Of a DNA stretch of 64,000 bases, positions 52,409 through 62,053 are shown piece after piece (the stretch's first letter is position 1; the number at the start of each line of letters is the position of its first letter). The notes below the pieces were generated by a model. The model worked only from the letters and a program-made list of their open reading frames with translations. It was not told the origin of the DNA and made no database searches. The position numbers were made by a program, and so were the translations under genes. This DNA comes from JAXMBX01 sp046349635 (GTDB lineage Bacteria; Planctomycetota; Planctomycetia; Planctomycetales; Planctomycetaceae): assembly GCA_046349635.1 (NCBI GenBank), contig JAXMBX010000018.1, positions 1 through 64,000 on the forward strand, given 5' to 3'.

Positions 52409-53540
52409 ATGCGATTTGAAACGAAATGCGTCCACGTCGGCGTCGACAAGGACTCCAGCTACCTCAGCGTCATCACGCCGATTTATCCCAGTTCCACGCT
52501 TCAAGTTCGGGACGATCTCAAGACCAACCGGGATTCGACCACCCGCAGCGGCAATCCTACCCGCCGCTCGAAGAAAACCTCGCTGCTCTACCGAGGGGAA
52601 TCGACTGCCGCCATGCGTGTACGGGCACGGCAGTCGTGACCGCGGCCCTGCATGTTCCAACCCGGCGATCACATCATCACCGGGCACGACATCTACGGCG
52701 GCACCTACCGCCTGTTCGACGCCGTCTTCACCCAGTTGAAGCTGGAATTCAGTTTCGTCGTGATGGCGACCCCGACGCCGTCAAGAAAGCGATCCGCCCC
52801 AATACCAAGGCGATGTGGATCGAAACCCCCAGCAACCCCCTGTTGAACCTCGTCGATACCGCCGCGTTGACGAAGATCGCCCAGAACACAACCCGATCAC
52901 CCCGGCGACAACACCTTCATGTCCCCATCGCCGCCCCTTCGAGCTGGGGGTGGACATCGTCATCCACTCCATGACCAAATACCTGAACGGTCACTCCGAC
53001 GTCGTCGCCGGTTGCGTCATCACCCGCGAACAGAAACACGCGGACAAGATCAGCTACCTCTGCAATTTTGCTGGCCTCGCCTGTTCACCCTTCGATGCCT
53101 GGCTCGTGCTTCGTGGCCTCAAAACCCTTGGCCCCCTCGCATGGAAGCCCATCAAGCGCGGTTCGATGGCCGTCGCCCAGTTCCTCGAAACACATCCGCA
53201 GGTAGCAAAGTCTACCACCCCCGGCCTGACGTCCTGCATCCGCAACATGCTCCTCGCGAAGAAACAGATGAGCGGCTTCGGCGGAATGCTCGCCTTCGAC
53301 GTCAAGGGGGACGCACCAAGGCCGAAAAAAGTCATGACCAGCCTGAAACTGTTCTCCATGGCCGAATCGCTCGGCGGCGTCGAATCGCTCGTCGAATATC
53401 CCGAGACCATGAGCCACGCCTCGATCTCTGAACAGGCCCGCCGCGAAGCCGGCATCACGGAGAACACCATCCGTGTTTCAATCGGGATCGAACATCCCGA
53501 TGACCTGATCGCTGATATGAAGCAGGCGCTGGAAAGCTGA
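52409..53540 (+). pseudogene. Cystathionine gamma-synthase/lyase-type PLP enzyme, disrupted by indels
   Basis: This is a trans-sulfuration (Cys/Met metabolism) PLP enzyme: METKCVHVG-type start, SVITPIYPSSTLQV, SGNPTR, GDHIITGHDIYGGTYRLFD, ETPSNPLLNL and the PLP-lysine motif SMTKYLNGHSDVVAG. The last 180 codons (52815-53540 frame) are continuous and end IRVSIGIEHPDDLIADMKQA. Frame breaks occur at about 52510-52560, 52630-52660, 52770, and 52890-52930. The restored length of about 377 residues fits the family. Position after cysteine synthase suggests interconversion of cysteine and homocysteine; synthase versus lyase cannot be decided. Confidence 0.8.
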
Positions 53541-53541
53541 C

Positions 53542-54051
53542 ATGCCCCGCATTATTTCCCAGCCCACTCGCATCACCGCCGCCGGTAACAAGCCCAAGCT
53601 GATCGATGAATATATCGGGCGCATGAATTCCGGCAGCGACCAGGTCAGCATCGCCCATATGCGCAGCCCCGCTGGCTGGGTCGAACCGGGCCAGACCCCC
53701 GAATTCGAGGAACACACCGTCGTCCTCAAGGGGATGCTCCAGGTTCATACCAAAACCGGCACCTTTCAGGTCCGTGCCGGCCAGGCAGTCACCCTCTCCC
53801 CCGGAGAATGGGTCCAGTACTCGACTCCCGAACCTGAGGGCGCCGAATACATCGCCGTCTGCCTCCCCGCATTCTCCCCGCAGACTGTGCATCGGGACGC
53901 CAACGAACCCCAAGGGATGCAACTCCAGCCTGCCTTCAGTACAGCAGTCACTTGTCCGTCGGTCTTGGGAACACTGACCCCGTCTCCAGCACCGTGTGAA
54001 CAAGTTTCTGTGCGGCGTCTGTCGCGGCGGTTGACCTGCAAGAGCGACTGA
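53542..54051 (+). CDS. Cupin-domain protein
   Basis: The 169-residue frame begins one base after the gamma-synthase stop. Residues about 20-115 are a single cupin barrel: MRSPAGWVEPGQTPEFEEHT, VVLKGMLQVHTKTGTFQVRA, GQAVTLSPGEWVQYSTPE. Metal ligands of motif 1 would be the E/H of EFEEHT. The tail after residue 128 (MQLQPAFSTAVTCPSVLGTL) does not look like a natural cupin end, and an indel near 53900 may have extended the frame; the true stop could be earlier. Cupins next to sulfur amino-acid genes include cysteine-dioxygenase-like enzymes, but this one lacks enough sequence to say. Confidence 0.65.
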   Translation: MPRIISQPTRITAAGNKPKLIDEYIGRMNSGSDQVSIAHMRSPAGWVEPGQTPEFEEHTVVLKGMLQVHTKTGTFQVRAGQAVTLSPGEWVQYSTPEPEGAEYIAVCLPAFSPQTVHRDANEPQGMQLQPAFSTAVTCPSVLGTLTPSPAPCEQVSVRRLSRRLTCKSD

Positions 54052-54110
54052 TTCTGACGCGACGCAAAGGGGCGCTGCGGCGACCCCATCCTTCAGTCTG
54101 GTTCCGACTC

Positions 54111-56003
54111 ATGACATTCGAACTGGTTGCGACGCTGATTATCTTCGGCATCGTGATCAGGCGATGCTCCAGGAAGAGATCCCACCCGACACGGTGATGA
54201 TCTGCGGTTTGATGCTCTTCACGATGGGGACTCATCGATGACGCGCTCTCGGTTTTTTCAACCCCCAGCGTCATCACCATCAGCGCAGATGTACGTCATC
54301 GGAGCCGGACTGCATCCACCGGCGGCATGGACTCCATCAGCCATGTCCTGCTCGGACGCCCGAATTCTCAGACGAGCCTTGTCCGCCTCCTGCTGCCGAT
54401 CTCCGCCCTCTCGGCGTTCATGAATAACACCTCATTGTCGCCTTCTTCCTCCCCGTCTTCGTCCAACTGGCGAAGCGGGCTCCGCATCTCCCCTTCCCGG
54501 CTGTTGATCCCACTGTCGTACGCCACCATCCTCGGCGGTTAAGCGCACTTGTCGGCACCAGCACCAACCTCGTCGTCGACAGCTTCATGCGCAAGCAGAA
54601 GATGGCCCCCATGACGATGCCGGAACTGAGCTGGGTCGGCGTCTCGTGTCGCCATTGTGGGACTGGATTCTCCGGTCACCATCGGCAAACGTCTGCTACC
54701 GGATCGCCGAACCCTCCTCGAACACGTCGAATCCCACCGTCGCGAATACGTCATCGAAATGATCATCCAGGAGAGTTGTTCGCTCGTCGGTCAAACGGTC
54801 TCGCGCAGCCGGTCTCCGGGAACTGCCGGGCCTCTACCTGTTCCGCATCCAGCGGGGAGCAGTCACAATCTTCCCCAGACTTCAGGATTCCCTGCAGAAA
54901 GCGACGACATCCTCAGCTTCTCCGGCATCGCGTCGACCGTTGTCGATCTGCAGAAGATCCGCGGCCTCAGCCCCATCGAGCACCGCACCCTCGACGAGAT
55001 GGAAAGCACCCCTTCACTGACCGGCCCAAACTCCCTCGATTCCTTTGAGGGGGGCATGTCCACAATCGAACCCGAAATGGTCGCCGCCCCGCGCACCGGA
55101 CGCCAGTTGTGCGAAGTCGTCGTCTCCAGCACCTCCCCCCTGATCGGGTTGAGCATCAAGGACTCGAACTTCCGCTCCAAGTACAACGCCTCCATCCTCG
55201 CCGTCCATCGCAGCGGCGAAAAACTGGAACAGAAAATCGGCAAAATCGTCCTCCATACGGGGGACACCTTGTTAGTGGACGCCGATGATGACTTCCTCCG
55301 TCGCTGGCGCCACTCCCCCGACTTCGTCCTCGTCTCCGGCGTCGATGACAGCGCGCCCGTCGTCCACGAACGGGCCTGGGTCGCGCTCACCATCTTCCTC
55401 GGCGTCATCTGCGGAATGTCCATCACTTCATTCTTCCCCGGATTGGACCACTTCAAACTCCTCAAGGCCTTCCTCAACCCGGTCTCCCTCTCCATGACCG
55501 GCGCCGTCCTGATGGTCGTCACCGGTTGCGTTCGTGCCACCGACGCTCATCGCAGCATCCAGATGTCCGTCATCCTTCTCGTCGGCGCGGCTCTCGGCAT
55601 GAGCACCGCCCTCGAACGAACCGGTGCCGCGAAGTGGATGGCCGATGGCATGCTCAATATGGGACAAGGCCTCGGCCCCGTCGCCATCATGGCCATCATT
55701 TACATGCTGACCGTGATCCTCTCGGAATTCCTCAGTAATAACGCCACCGCCGCCATGATGGGCAGCCTCGCCTTTGCGGTCTCCAATCAACTCCAGGTCA
55801 ACCCCCGCCCCATGCTCATCGCCGTCGCGGTCGCTTCCTCCTGTGCCTTCGCCACTCCCATCGGCTATCAGACGAACCTGATGGTCCTCAACCCGGGAGG
55901 TTACCGCTTCATCGATTACCTCAAGGTCGGCCTGCCGCTGAACATCATCTGCATGATCATCGCCATCATCGTGATCCCCATCTTCTGGACGTTCAAACTG
56001 TAG
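54111..56003 (+). pseudogene. SLC13/anion permease with RCK-C (TrkA-C) domains, 5' half disrupted by indels
   Basis: The 5' part is in pieces: MTFELVATLIIFGIVI (54111), an out-of-frame MICGLMLFTMGT, VFSTPSVITISAMYVIGAGL, FMNNTS (the conserved N-N-T of the substrate site) and ALVGTSTNLVVDSFMRKQKM. The 3' part, from about 54880, is continuous and has an RCK-C domain (ASTVVDLQKIRGLSP, LIGLSIKDSNFRSKYNASIL, ILHTGDTLLVDADDDFLRRW) and then five or six membrane helices with SNNATAAMMGSLAFA and ATPIGYQTNLMVLNPGGYRF, the mirror-image NNAT motif. This is the divalent-anion:Na symporter layout (sulfate or dicarboxylate). Restored length is about 630 residues. Sulfate import would suit the neighbouring cysK. 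Confidence 0.8.
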
Positions 56004-56010
56004 CAATCCC

Positions 56011-57182
56011 TCACGCCCGGCACAGATGCCCGCCCGGCAACCGCCGGATCAGACGCTTCATCTCCAGAATCGTCAGCGTCTGCAACACGCGCGGCGTCTC
56101 CAGCGACAACTGCCGCACGATTTCGTCGATGTGTCGCGGGTCCGCCGTGACCGCGTTCAACACCTGTTTTTCCAGGTCATTCAGGTTTAATTCGCGAGGC
56201 TGATGGACCGTCTGACCCGGTTCAGTCTCGACGGGAGTCGGCAACGGCCCCAGCGCGGAGAGAACGTCATCCACGTCGCGGATCAATGTCGCCCCGTCTC
56301 GAATCAGGCTGCGCGGCAACCGTCGCTGGTCCGGCAGTCAATCCGTCCGGGCACTGCAAAGACTTCCCGGTTCTGCTCCAAGGCATGCCGCGCCGTATGC
56401 AGCGAGCCGCTCTTGCGGTCCGCTTCGACGATAATCACTCCCAGCGACAATCCACTGATAATCCGATTCCGCTGCGGAAACATTTCCGGCAGAGGCCGTC
56501 GCCCCAGCGGAGACTCGCTCACCACCGCACCATGACACGCAATCTCCGCCGCCAGGTTCTCATGTTCGGGGGGATAAACATCCGCCACGCTGTTCGCCAA
56601 TACTGCGATCGTCCGTCCCCCGGCGGTCAATGCCCCCCGATGCGCCGCCGCATCGATCCCCCGTGCCAGGCCGCTCACGATCGTGAACCCCGCCCGCGCA
56701 AGTGCACCCGCCAGCCGTTCCGCCTGCTGCTGACCATACAATGTGCAATGCCGTGAGCCCACAATTCCAATCGCCAGGTCATCTCGCGCCGCGAAATCCC
56801 CCCGGCAATACAACACCACCGGCGGATCCGGGATCTCCGCCAGCCGGGTCGGATATCCCGCGCAACCACGCAGCAGAAGTTGCACCCGCAATTCCTGGCA
56901 GCGTTTCCACTCCACATCCGCCAATGGCTGCTGTTTTGCCGATTGCAAAGCCGACAGTACCCGCGGCTTCAGATCCGGAATCTGGCTCAATTCCGCCGCA
57001 CTCGCCTCCAGGATTCTCGTCGGAGATTCAAACCGGTCCAGCAACAGGCGAATCGTGCGCGGCGACAGACCGGGGGTGATCTGCAAACGGAGCGCATCGA
57101 GCAATTCAGCTTCGGAGGGAACGCGGGAGAAAGACACAGCCGATCTCTTGGGAAGTGAACGGGGAAGAACCAAGAGAGGCAT
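56011..57182 (-). CDS. dprA: DNA-processing protein DprA, one frameshift
   Basis: DprA protects incoming single-stranded DNA and loads RecA during transformation. The N-terminal SAM-like domain (LSPRTIRLLLDRFESPTRIL) is followed by the Rossmann domain: GIVGSRHCTLYG, TIVSGLARGIDAAAHRGAL, NSVADVYPPEH, PQRNRIISGLS and VPGRIDCRTSDGC. The frame then breaks near 56312 and resumes as SLIRDGATLIRDVDDVLSAL with a C-terminal winged helix (LNDLEKQVLNAVTADPRHID) ending at 56011. A one-base loss explains it. Restored length is about 390 residues, normal for DprA. The gene converges on the SLC13 gene, leaving only seven bases between stops. Confidence 0.9.
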
Positions 57183-57234
57183 TCTACGGGAGCATACGGC
57201 GAAATGTACAACAATTCTCCCGGCTGACCTCGCC

Positions 57235-58188
57235 TCATTCGGCAGGCTGGCGTTCCGGATAGAGATAAATAAAGCTCTTTCCCAACCGGCCGTTGTAATT
57301 TCCCGCCGAAATACGGATCAGACCCGGGGTCTCCTTTGCCGCGTTGATCGCTGCCTGCGTCGCTTCGAATATCGTCCGCAGGTTGCGCCCGTTCATGATG
57401 ATCTCCATCACCGAGTTCACGCCCGGGGGGAGTCCGCACCCGTCTCCCATCTTTTCCCGCAACGTCGGGCAGAACTTTTCATAGGTGCTCGCAATCGAAA
57501 AAGAATACCGGCTACCCGCTTTCGATCCGCTCGCGGCGATTCCTCCCGGAAAGGGCATGATCACCCCCGGAATTTTCGAAACCGCCGCCACACCCTTCTC
57601 CGTCGCAGCCAGGGCGCTATCCACATCCTTCCCCATGAACCACAGATTCCCCCCCATCAGTCCATCGGTGTAGCCGAATCGGCGGTCGAGGATGAACTCC
57701 CCTCCCAGGATCGGAATTGCCCACAGCTTGCGCCCATAGCGGCTTGTCCGAAACTGGTGCCCGTCCCCGAAGAATGCGATCTTCCGCCCAAGTTTGTAAT
57801 ACGGGTCGGTCTCCAGCAGGTTAAAGCACGCCGTCGTGGGACAGGTGAGAATGTTCTGGCTGATGCGAGTGAGAAGAACCCGTTCCAGAGCCTCCACTCG
57901 ATCCTTCCGAAACCGGGGCACGTGAAACTGCACAATCGCACCGGGGCGTCCATCGGGAGTGGAAATGCCGGATTCCGATCCCGGGCCGACATAGACATCC
58001 AGCCCCGCTTCACAATCGCACATAATCGTGCTCGAAGCATGCCCCGTGACCGCATTCAACGCGTGATCCAGCCACACCCGGTCCCGGGCGGTAATCAGAA
58101 TCTCCGCGTACAGGCTCCGAAACGCTTCCGCGTAGGTATCCTCAATCAAAGGGGATCCGTCCGTTGGCACGACTGCATCCTTTTCCAA
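57235..58188 (-). CDS. fhcD: Formylmethanofuran:tetrahydromethanopterin formyltransferase
   Basis: Ftr/FhcD moves the formyl group between methanofuran and tetrahydromethanopterin. In bacteria it is part of the FhcABCD complex that oxidises formaldehyde-derived C1 units. The 317-residue protein has the family hallmarks: IEDTYAEAFRSLYAEILITA at the N-terminus, TGHASSTIMCDCEAGLD, FHVPRFRKDRVEALERVLLT, LTCPTTACFNLLE, FGDGHQF and RRFGYTDGLMGGNLWFM, MPFPGGIAASGSKAGSRYSF. Length is near the usual 300. No fhcA, B or C is in the window. It lies between dprA and the 5-formyl-THF cyclo-ligase gene. The bacterial H4MPT pathway is known from methylotrophs and planctomycetes. Confidence 0.94.
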   Translation of the reverse strand: MEKDAVVPTDGSPLIEDTYAEAFRSLYAEILITARDRVWLDHALNAVTGHASSTIMCDCEAGLDVYVGPGSESGISTPDGRPGAIVQFHVPRFRKDRVEALERVLLTRISQNILTCPTTACFNLLETDPYYKLGRKIAFFGDGHQFRTSRYGRKLWAIPILGGEFILDRRFGYTDGLMGGNLWFMGKDVDSALAATEKGVAAVSKIPGVIMPFPGGIAASGSKAGSRYSFSIASTYEKFCPTLREKMGDGCGLPPGVNSVMEIIMNGRNLRTIFEATQAAINAAKETPGLIRISAGNYNGRLGKSFIYLYPERQPAE

Positions 58189-58219
58189 AGGAGTTCGTTA
58201 CTCCTGGCGACTGGGGTGC

Positions 58220-58250
58220 CATGCCCGCATCTCGAAGAAGGGCGGGCATG
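58220..58250. repeat. Intergenic palindrome
   Basis: CATGCCCGC (58220-58228) and GCGGGCATG (58242-58250) form a perfect 9-bp stem with a 13-base loop. No T run follows on either strand. It may be a small palindromic repeat or a weak terminator between two minus-strand genes. Confidence 0.5.
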
Positions 58251-58325
58251 CCTGCGTTTGACTTTGATTATTCGGTACACCTGAGAAGCGAAAGGTGTCA
58301 TCCGCGACATCGTTCAGCAGATGAA

Positions 58326-58937
58326 CTAGACCGCGCGACCGCGCCCCTGATAAATCCCCTGCTCGGTGATGATCTTGTCCATAAACACATCATGCGCCGC
58401 CGTCGGGATCTCTTCGAACAACTGGCATTCAAACGCGAGTGCCACCAGCGGGGTGTCCGGGCGAGCGTGTTCCAGCAACTTGTCGTAGTAACCTTTCCCA
58501 TGCCCCATCCGGGCACCCGTCCGGTCAAAAGCGACGCCGGGAACCATCACCAGGTCCAGTTCCTCGACCTTGACGTTCTTCTCGGGGATTTCGCGAAGAT
58601 CCGCCCGGGGTTCGAGAATGCGATAGGTCCCCAGTTCGAGTTCGTCCATGCTCTCCAGGTGGAACAGTTCCAGTTCCCCGTTCAGGCACCAGGGAACGAC
58701 CACTTTCTTGCCGCTGGCCAACGCATCGGGCAGCGACTGACGGGTCCGGACCTCGGAGCGGACGTCGACGTAAAACATCACGCAGGAGGCCGATTGATAT
58801 TCCGGCAAGGCCATGAACTGCTCGCAGATCCGGCGCGAAAGTTCATCCTTCTCCTCCTGGGCGTTGCGATTGGCGTGCGCCTGTTCCCGGAGGGCTTTTT
58901 TACGGCTTTGAAACACGGTCAGTTGGTCAGGTGTCAT
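58326..58937 (-). CDS. 5-formyltetrahydrofolate cyclo-ligase
   Basis: The enzyme converts 5-formyl-THF to 5,10-methenyl-THF with ATP. The 203-residue protein follows the family plan: RKKALREQAHANRNAQEEKD at the N-terminus, VMFYVDVRSEVRTR, KKVVVPWCLNGELELFHLES, and the conserved C-terminal DLVMVPGVAFDRTG with RMGHGKGYYDKLLE, whose glycine-rich loop binds ATP. Length is that of YgfA/MTHFS. It lies 137 bases upstream of fhcD on the same strand, so two C1-carrier enzymes, one for folate and one for methanopterin, are side by side. The upstream region diverges toward the coiled-coil gene. Confidence 0.94.
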   Translation of the reverse strand: MTPDQLTVFQSRKKALREQAHANRNAQEEKDELSRRICEQFMALPEYQSASCVMFYVDVRSEVRTRQSLPDALASGKKVVVPWCLNGELELFHLESMDELELGTYRILEPRADLREIPEKNVKVEELDLVMVPGVAFDRTGARMGHGKGYYDKLLEHARPDTPLVALAFECQLFEEIPTAAHDVFMDKIITEQGIYQGRGRAV

Positions 58938-59265
58938 CGTGCTACCTCGATTGGGATTCCAAGTTTCCCGGATCCTGAAAATTCCCCGGCGTTACACGGG
59001 GATTTTACACATTTTCAGGGGTTCTTGCACCCCTTTCAGCCCGGTTTCCCCAGGTTGAGAATGCGTATTGAAAGGCAGGACTTACGGCGAAAAACTGTCC
59101 CACCCCGATCAAAATGTCACACCTCCTCAAATACTACTTGCCAAAGTAAGAAAATCTCTATGTAGTAACACTAGCCCGATGGGTTTAAGGCGTTTCAGCT
59201 CCCTCCGGCCTTCCGTTCCCAGTCTCGACGATCTCCGCTCCCTTCTTCAGGGTAGGAATCTTTCC
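58938..59265. other. Divergent intergenic region
   Basis: About 330 bases. A possible rightward -35 TTGCCA is at 59138-59143 but the spacing to any -10-like box is poor (TAGTAA 19 bases later). A C-rich inverted patch is near 59010-59040. No gene was recognised. Confidence 0.4.
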
Positions 59266-60906
59266 ATGTCCAAATCTCCAAAGTCCTCTTCCGCCGGCCC
59301 CTCTCTCCTCACCGCTTCTCAGAAGCTGATCCGGGGGGTCCAGCGACGAATGCAGATCGACGCCATCGCGAAGTACTTCCTGGGCTGGCTCGTGGTCCTC
59401 GCCATCCTGTTTGGGGTCGGAGTTCTTGTGACGCGCGGCACGGGTTACGGACTTGGAGTGTTCAATCCCTGGACCGCCGCGGCCATTCTTCCCCTCGCTC
59501 TCCTGGGAGCATGCCTCACCTATCGCCGTCCCACCCCCAAGGCAGCCGCCCGGATGATCGACCGCTTCAAGGGAACCAAAGACCTCTTCCTCGCCACCGT
59601 AATGCTCGACAACGCGGTCGGGGACTACAAACCTCTCGTCTCCCACTCCGCGGAAGAAATCGCCGGCACGCTATCCCCCACGCGAATCGTACAGTTCCAC
59701 TGGGGCCAACCTTTGCGGACCGTCCTGCTCACCGCCGCCGTGGTCGTGGTTTGTTTCTTCTTCATGCCGCAGTTCGATCCCTTCGGAAAGATTCAGGCCT
59801 CGGTCGTGAGTCAGGAGGAACAGAAAGAACTCGCCAAACTGAAAAATGAAACCCAGGTCAGGCTGGCGGAAATCAAACGGCAGGAAGAACAGTCCGTCGA
59901 AGCCAGGCAGATCGGCAAGGAACTGCAAGCGCTCAAGCAGGCCCTGAAAGCCGCCAAGCCGAGTGAGCCCCAGAAAAATCTGGAAGCCATCGCCAGCCGC
60001 CAGAAATCCCTCGGAGACCAGTGGCGCAAAATGAACGCCGAGAAGATGAAGTCCCTCCTCAGCAAGGGGGTCTCGTCTCAGGAATTCGGCCAGGACTCCC
60101 CCAAGTTCAACAAGTGGATGAAAGAACTCGAAGAGGGAAAAACCGACAGCCTCAAGAAAGAACTCGCCGAGATCAAGCAGCAAATGAAGGAACTCGCGGA
60201 GACCAAGGACCCCGCGAAGAAGGCCGAACTGGAGCAAAAACTGAAGAAGCGCCTGCGGGACGTCCATGAATTCGCCAAGAACAAGGCCACCCAGAAGAAG
60301 CTGGCGCAAGCCCTCGACCGCGCCATGAAACAGTTGAATGCCGGCGCGAAATCCGAACAGCTTTCCAAGGACGCCAAGGAAGCCATGGAAAAATCCATGG
60401 AGCTTTCGCAGGAAGAGCTGGAACAGATCTCCAAGGACGCCAAGCAGATGAAGGACGTCGAAAAGGCCATGGAAGTCGCCCAGCTCGCCAAGCAGTTGAA
60501 CCAGATGAAAAAACTCAACGGCGAGGAATGCGAGAAGTGCCAGTCGATGGAGGACTATGAAGCCCTCTTTAAGGAACTGATGGCCGAAATGGGCCAGGGT
60601 GAAGGGCAAGGGGACCAGGGGGAAGGCGAAGGAAAAGCCGCCGAGGAGGATGAATCTTCCAAGACGAAATTCAAGACCGAGACTGCGACTTCTCCCGTCA
60701 CCGCCGGCAAGATGCTGATGTCTCTCAAGTCCCAGGGGAAAGGGGAAAAGGGAGATTCCACGGAGAAATACCAGAACCTGATGCGCTCCGTGAAGCAGGG
60801 GGTCAGCGAGGCCATCCAGCAGGAACAGATCCCCCCCGGTTACCACGACAGCATCAAGTCCTATTTCCAGGATCTCGACAAGGAAGACGCGTCCCCGAAA
60901 AAATGA
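59266..60906 (+). CDS. Membrane-anchored coiled-coil protein of unknown function
   Basis: From ATG 59266 (preferred to 59182 and 59068, which have no good site) the product has 546 residues. Three hydrophobic segments are near the N-terminus: about 37-58 (YFLGWLVVLAILFGVGVLV), 69-92, and 158-178 (TVLLTAAVVVVCFFFMPQF). From about 185 to 440 it is a nearly continuous, Lys/Glu-rich coiled coil (EEQKELAKLKNETQVRLAEI and many similar heptads). The C-terminal 110 residues are acidic and Gly/Gln-rich with GEGQGDQGEGEGKAAEEDES, then a short helix pair (YQNLMRSVKQGVSEAIQQEQ). It recalls DUF4175-like proteins of planctomycetes; the function is unknown. Confidence 0.75.
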   Translation: MSKSPKSSSAGPSLLTASQKLIRGVQRRMQIDAIAKYFLGWLVVLAILFGVGVLVTRGTGYGLGVFNPWTAAAILPLALLGACLTYRRPTPKAAARMIDRFKGTKDLFLATVMLDNAVGDYKPLVSHSAEEIAGTLSPTRIVQFHWGQPLRTVLLTAAVVVVCFFFMPQFDPFGKIQASVVSQEEQKELAKLKNETQVRLAEIKRQEEQSVEARQIGKELQALKQALKAAKPSEPQKNLEAIASRQKSLGDQWRKMNAEKMKSLLSKGVSSQEFGQDSPKFNKWMKELEEGKTDSLKKELAEIKQQMKELAETKDPAKKAELEQKLKKRLRDVHEFAKNKATQKKLAQALDRAMKQLNAGAKSEQLSKDAKEAMEKSMELSQEELEQISKDAKQMKDVEKAMEVAQLAKQLNQMKKLNGEECEKCQSMEDYEALFKELMAEMGQGEGQGDQGEGEGKAAEEDESSKTKFKTETATSPVTAGKMLMSLKSQGKGEKGDSTEKYQNLMRSVKQGVSEAIQQEQIPPGYHDSIKSYFQDLDKEDASPKK

Positions 60907-60993
60907 CCGCGATCCGCGATCGATCGCTGGGCCGTCCGTCCTTCATCGTCCCCACGATCGCACGACTCTCGAATCCTCTCTCACGATTGCCGA

Positions 60994-62053
60994 TTGAAGC
61001 GAGCCACTTTGGATAACGTAACCGGGGATCACGCAGCCGGGAAACAACGATACTTCGCCCTGGGGGTTTTGCTGCTCCTCCTCGTGGGCTGGTGGGTGGC
61101 AATGTCCCCCTCTCCTCAGCCGCTCGTCGTCTATTGCGCACACGATGCCGCATTCGCGGAACCCATTCTTAAAAATTCGAACGCGAAACGGGCATCCCCC
61201 GGAAATCCGCTTCGACACCGAAGCCACGAAATCCCTCGCCCTCGTCCAGTTGATCCAGTGCAGGAAGCGGCTCACCCCGTTGCGAAGTCTTCTGGAACGG
61301 CGAAATCCTGGGGAACCATGAATCTCGCCGCCAAAGGCCTCCTCATTCCCTACCAGGGACCGGGAGCCCGCAGAATCCCCGAAAATTCGCGACCCGACCG
61401 GACTTGACCGGCTTCATGCCCGCCTCCGGGTCTGGATCGTGAACACGAAGTTCCTCCCGGCCACACAACACGCCATCGACAAGGCCTGGAACGAAAACCT
61501 CGGCCAAATTCGCCGACCATCGCCAAACCGTTGTACGGCAACTACCTTTACCCATTACTCGGTCCTCTGGAAACTCTGGGGGGCGGGACAAGCTCAAGGC
61601 TCAGGTGCTTGACCGCCGCAAGCGCGGCATCCAGGAAGTGGACGGCAACGCCCGCACCTTGGATCTCGTCGCCCAGGGGACTCTGGGCTGGGCCGGATTC
61701 ACCGACACGGATGACTATCTCGTTGCCAAAGACCGGAAATTTCCGGTCGATTGCCTCCCGTCCGCGTAGAGACAGGAGGGACGATCTGTATCCCGAACAC
61801 CATCGCAATCGTCAAGGAACCCGTCACCTCCCGGAAGCTCAACGCCTGGTCGATTTTCCTCTCCGAGGAGACCCAGTCCTGGCTTTGGCAGACTCGGCCG
61901 CACGCCAGATCCCCCTCGGACCGGTGGATGAACGGAGACTTTCGCATGAAGTACGGCAACTGCAAACCTGGGCTCGAGACGGCATCGACCTCCGCTCTCT
62001 CGTACAGGCTCGCATGGACTGCCTCGACTGGCTGAAAGGAATCACCTCCGATG
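60994..62053 (+). pseudogene. ABC importer solute-binding protein (iron/thiamine type), disrupted by indels
   Basis: An N-terminal membrane or lipoprotein-like helix (FALGVLLLLLVGWWVAMS) precedes the start of a periplasmic binding protein (PLVVYCAHDAAFAEPILK). Fragments in other frames read IRFDTEATKSLALVQLI, EILGTMNLAAKGLLIPYQGP, LRVWIVNTKFLPATQHAIDK, VDGNARTLDLVAQGTLGWAG, VETGGTICIPNTIAIVKEPV and KLNAWSIFLSEETQSWLW. The pattern is that of FbpA-like ferric-iron or 2-aminoethylphosphonate binding proteins. At least seven frame breaks occur in 1 kb. Its stop would overlap the permease start (62051) as ATGA. The start codon is uncertain (TTG 60994 is the only candidate seen). Confidence 0.65.

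Noticed and set aside
47190..56320. Degenerating genomic island with many pseudogenes
   Set aside because: Broken genes include core metabolism and competence, no mobile genes are present, and most breaks are homopolymer length changes; sequencing error is simpler.
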